A DNA stretch of 6,830 nt from an uncultured Gemmatimonadota bacterium (GTDB lineage Bacteria; Gemmatimonadota; Gemmatimonadetes; Gemmatimonadales; Gemmatimonadaceae), in NCBI GenBank assembly GCA_946479015.1, contig CAMLEQ010000213.1, positions 1 to 6,830 of the forward strand, written 5' to 3'. Shown here in pieces: positions 4,644 through 6,830 of the stretch (within the stretch, counting starts at the first letter, position 1; each line of letters begins with the position of its first letter). A program made the translations under genes and the position numbers. Under the pieces are notes generated by a model that was given only the letters and a program-made list of their open reading frames with translations, was not told the DNA's origin and made no database searches.

Positions 4644-6830
4644 TCAGTACCGCAGCTCCATCGAGAGCGTCACCGAGCGCGGATAGGCGGGGTTGAGGAA
4701 GCGCTCGAGCACCGGCTCGCCGGGACGCGGGGCGCCGATCGCTCCCTTCGGATTCTCGCCGAAGATTCCGAAGGTCGCGTAGCGCTGGTCGAACAGGTTC
4801 GACACGCTCGCGTGGATGGTCACGCGCTCCCGCTCCCAGCGCAGCGCCAGCGACGTGGTGGAGTACCCCGGGATCCGCCCGCTCGCCGTCCGCGCGGAAT
4901 CGAGCGCCACCCGCTCCAGGTTCGCGTCGTTCCCGCGCAGGAACTGGCTCGACACCATCCGCACCGACAGCTCGGCGCCGAGCAGCGCGCGCCCCACCAC
5001 GCGCGTGGCCTCCACCCCCACGCTCCCGCGATGGCGCGGCGAGAGCGGGAACTCGTCGCCGGGGCGCGCGGAATCCGGCGCGGGGAGCGCCGACTCGAGC
5101 AGCACCGCGCTCTGGTAGGTGGCGCCGAGGAGCGCGTAGCTCCCGAACAGCCGCAGCCCCGCAGGGAGCGACAGCGATCCGCTCGCCTCGATCCCCTGGC
5201 GTCGCGTGCGCGGGATGTTCTGGAAGAACCCCGTCGTGGTCGCCGCCGAGGTCACGAAGACGATCTCGTCGCGCACGTCCTCGCGGTACGCGACCACGTC
5301 CAGGTTCGCGCCGTCGCGCGGCTCCCAGTCGAACCCGGTCTCGTAGTTCGTCACCGTCACGGGGCGCAGCGGGGGATCGTCGCCGAGCGAGAACGGGAGC
5401 GGACAGGGCGCGCTCGCGTCGGCGCAGGCGAGCTCCAGCGCGGCGGGGGCGCGGAAGCCGGTGCTCACCGCCGCGTAGCCGCGCACGGCATCGGAGAGGG
5501 TGTAGTTGACGCCGATGCGCGGCGAGAAGCGCGTGAAGGTGTTGGTGCCGTCGTTCGACGGATCGCGCAGGTCGCGGAAGGGGACGCGCACCCAGTCGCC
5601 GCGCGCGGCGGCGGTGAACGACAGCCGCGGGGTGGCCTGCAGCACCCCCTGGGCGTAGAGCGCGCCGTCGTCCTCGTTCACGCGCGCGCTCTCGCACAAC
5701 CCGGTGCTCGGGTCGCACGAGCCATCGATCGGCGCCTCCGGCGTGGCCTCGCTGAAGATCCGGTAGCGCACGTCGTTGCGCGCGTACTCCGCGCCGACGG
5801 TGAGCGCGAGCGGCAGCGCGCCCACGGTGGTGGGACGCGTCCACTCCGCGGTGCCCCCCGTGGAGCGGCTCGCGACGAACGCGTCGGTGCTCGGCGCGTC
5901 GATGTTCACGTTGAACTGCTGCGTGTCGTTGCGGCGGTGGAAGACGTTCCCCCGGATCGTGCCGCCGCCGAGCGGGCGCTCCCCGCGCAGCGCCAGGTGC
6001 CAGAGCTCCGGCTCGAAGAAGTCGCCTCCGGTGAAGTTCGCCCGCGGGTCCACGTGGAACCAGCTCTCGGGAAGGGAGCCCGCCTGCATCAGCCGGTCGT
6101 GCGCGTACATCACCGTGAGCGCCACGTCGGTCGAGTCGCGCTTGCGCCCGATGTTCGCGAACAGCATGCGCGTGCGCGCCGGGGTCTGGTCGCGCCAGCC
6201 ATCCTCCTCCGAGCCGTGCGCCATGAGGAATCCGTCGATCCCCCCGCGCATGCCGCTCGCCGTGATGCGCGCGCCGCGGTAGCCGTACGCGCCGCCATCC
6301 ACGTCCACCCCCGCGCTGGCGGTGGAGTCGCCGCGCCGCGTGAACAGCACCAGCGCCCCGGCGAGTGTGTTCTTGCCGAACAGCGTCGCGGGTCCGCGCA
6401 CCAGCTCCGCGCGCGACACGGCCTCCATGGGGATGAGGTCGAAGTTCACCTGCTGCGCATCGGGCTCGTTGATCCGCACGCCATCGAGGAAGACGCTCAC
6501 CCCCTGCGGCACGCCCACCACCGGGGAGAGGGTGAAGCCGCGGATGTCGACGGTGGGCTGCACGCGCGTCCCCTGGTCGTCGAACACGCTCACGCCGGGG
6601 AGCTTCGCGAGCGCGGCGGCGGCGGCGGCGGGCCCGGGGGCCACGTCGCGCACGCGCACCTGGTCCACCTGCACCGGCGTGCGCTCGTCCACGTCGGTGA
6701 GACGGGTGCCGGTGACGACGGTGGGGGCCAGCGCCTGCGCGCGCCCGGCGCGGGCGCTGTCGGCGCGCGCGCTGTCCGCGCCGGCGCCGCTCGCGCCCGT
6801 GCTGTCACGCTGCTGCGCGGCGGCGGGGCG
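4644..6830 (-). CDS. TonB-dependent outer-membrane receptor (5' end outside window)
   Basis: In-window part is 728 residues, numbered from the right edge; the frame is open through the last base. The first residues (P-A-A-A-Q-Q) look like the end of a Sec signal peptide, so probably only a few tens of codons are missing. A Ser/Asp/Arg/Ala linker (8-33, with A-D-S-A-R twice) precedes a TonB box, TVVTGTR (37-43). The plug domain (about 50-167) ends with the typical V-R-G-P-A-x-L-F-G segment (144-152). The beta-barrel fills the rest, includes NLFDQRYATFG (678-688) and ends in tyrosine, the aromatic C-terminus needed for barrel insertion. Cysteine pairs C372/C379 and C469/C476 lie in predicted outer loops. 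It should import a ligand such as a chelated metal or other nutrient using TonB energy; the substrate cannot be read. A GTG at 6692 is an internal codon, since it would remove the TonB box. Confidence 0.95.
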   Translation of the reverse strand, partial: RPAAAQQRDSTGASGAGADSARADSARAGRAQALAPTVVTGTRLTDVDERTPVQVDQVRVRDVAPGPAAAAAALAKLPGVSVFDDQGTRVQPTVDIRGFTLSPVVGVPQGVSVFLDGVRINEPDAQQVNFDLIPMEAVSRAELVRGPATLFGKNTLAGALVLFTRRGDSTASAGVDVDGGAYGYRGARITASGMRGGIDGFLMAHGSEEDGWRDQTPARTRMLFANIGRKRDSTDVALTVMYAHDRLMQAGSLPESWFHVDPRANFTGGDFFEPELWHLALRGERPLGGGTIRGNVFHRRNDTQQFNVNIDAPSTDAFVASRSTGGTAEWTRPTTVGALPLALTVGAEYARNDVRYRIFSEATPEAPIDGSCDPSTGLCESARVNEDDGALYAQGVLQATPRLSFTAAARGDWVRVPFRDLRDPSNDGTNTFTRFSPRIGVNYTLSDAVRGYAAVSTGFRAPAALELACADASAPCPLPFSLGDDPPLRPVTVTNYETGFDWEPRDGANLDVVAYREDVRDEIVFVTSAATTTGFFQNIPRTRRQGIEASGSLSLPAGLRLFGSYALLGATYQSAVLLESALPAPDSARPGDEFPLSPRHRGSVGVEATRVVGRALLGAELSVRMVSSQFLRGNDANLERVALDSARTASGRIPGYSTTSLALRWERERVTIHASVSNLFDQRYATFGIFGENPKGAIGAPRPGEPVLERFLNPAYPRSVTLSMELRY
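6702..6722 (-). other. TonB box of the receptor
   Basis: The codons for TVVTGTR follow the disordered linker and precede the plug domain. This is the usual place and pattern of the segment that pairs with the C-terminal domain of TonB, and it shows that the true start of the receptor lies beyond the right edge. Confidence 0.7.

Noticed and set aside
4147..5844. Long minus-strand open frame of about 565 codons
   Set aside because: It overlaps the TonB receptor and the small lipoprotein in another frame and is Arg/Ala-rich without motifs. The receptor frame explains the sequence fully.
6690..6692. GTG as the start codon of the TonB receptor
   Set aside because: The frame continues upstream with a TonB box, a linker and the apparent end of a signal peptide, so the real start is outside the window.

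Overview
This is a very GC-rich stretch from a diderm (outer-membrane) bacterium. Third codon positions are almost all G or C, a TonB-dependent outer-membrane receptor is present, and four of the seven recognisable genes carry lipoprotein signal peptides. The style of the receptor, the serine/aspartate/alanine-rich linkers and the small lineage-type lipoproteins suggest Gemmatimonadota or a similar high-GC soil lineage. That placement is inference from style, not from a marker gene.

Layout, left to right: (i) a short non-coding edge with a 13-bp tandem repeat (47-134). (ii) A minus-strand gene for a 151-residue lipoprotein (144-599), divergent from (iii) a plus-strand gene for an 89-residue soluble hypothetical protein (795-1064); the 195-bp gap between them holds a 13-bp palindrome and a candidate promoter. 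(iv) A minus-strand two-gene operon: a 394-residue lipoprotein (1648-2832) whose stop codon overlaps, as ATGA, the start of a hotdog-fold acyl-CoA thioesterase (1136-1651). (v) Divergent from that operon, a plus-strand gene for a lipid-anchored DUF4015 putative glycoside hydrolase (2963-4180). (vi) Convergent with it and overlapping it by 14 bp, a minus-strand gene for a 134-residue lipoprotein (4167-4571), which lies 72 bp downstream of (vii) a TonB-dependent receptor (4644 to beyond the right edge), open through the last base of the window and probably cut inside its signal peptide.

Functionally this looks like a cell-envelope neighbourhood: an outer-membrane transporter with a small companion lipoprotein, a predicted envelope glycan-active enzyme, two lipoproteins of unknown role and a cytosolic thioester hydrolase. 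Strand switches divide it into separate transcription units, so there is no evidence that all the genes serve one pathway. Both convergent junctions carry GC-rich hairpins without T-tracts, and at one of them both stop codons sit inside the arms of a perfect inverted repeat. No CRISPR array, RNA gene, insertion sequence or phage gene was seen, and I do not see a clear new multi-gene system. The most checkable oddities are the stop-codon hairpin, the lipoprotein-thioesterase coupling and the apparently leaderless promoter of that operon.
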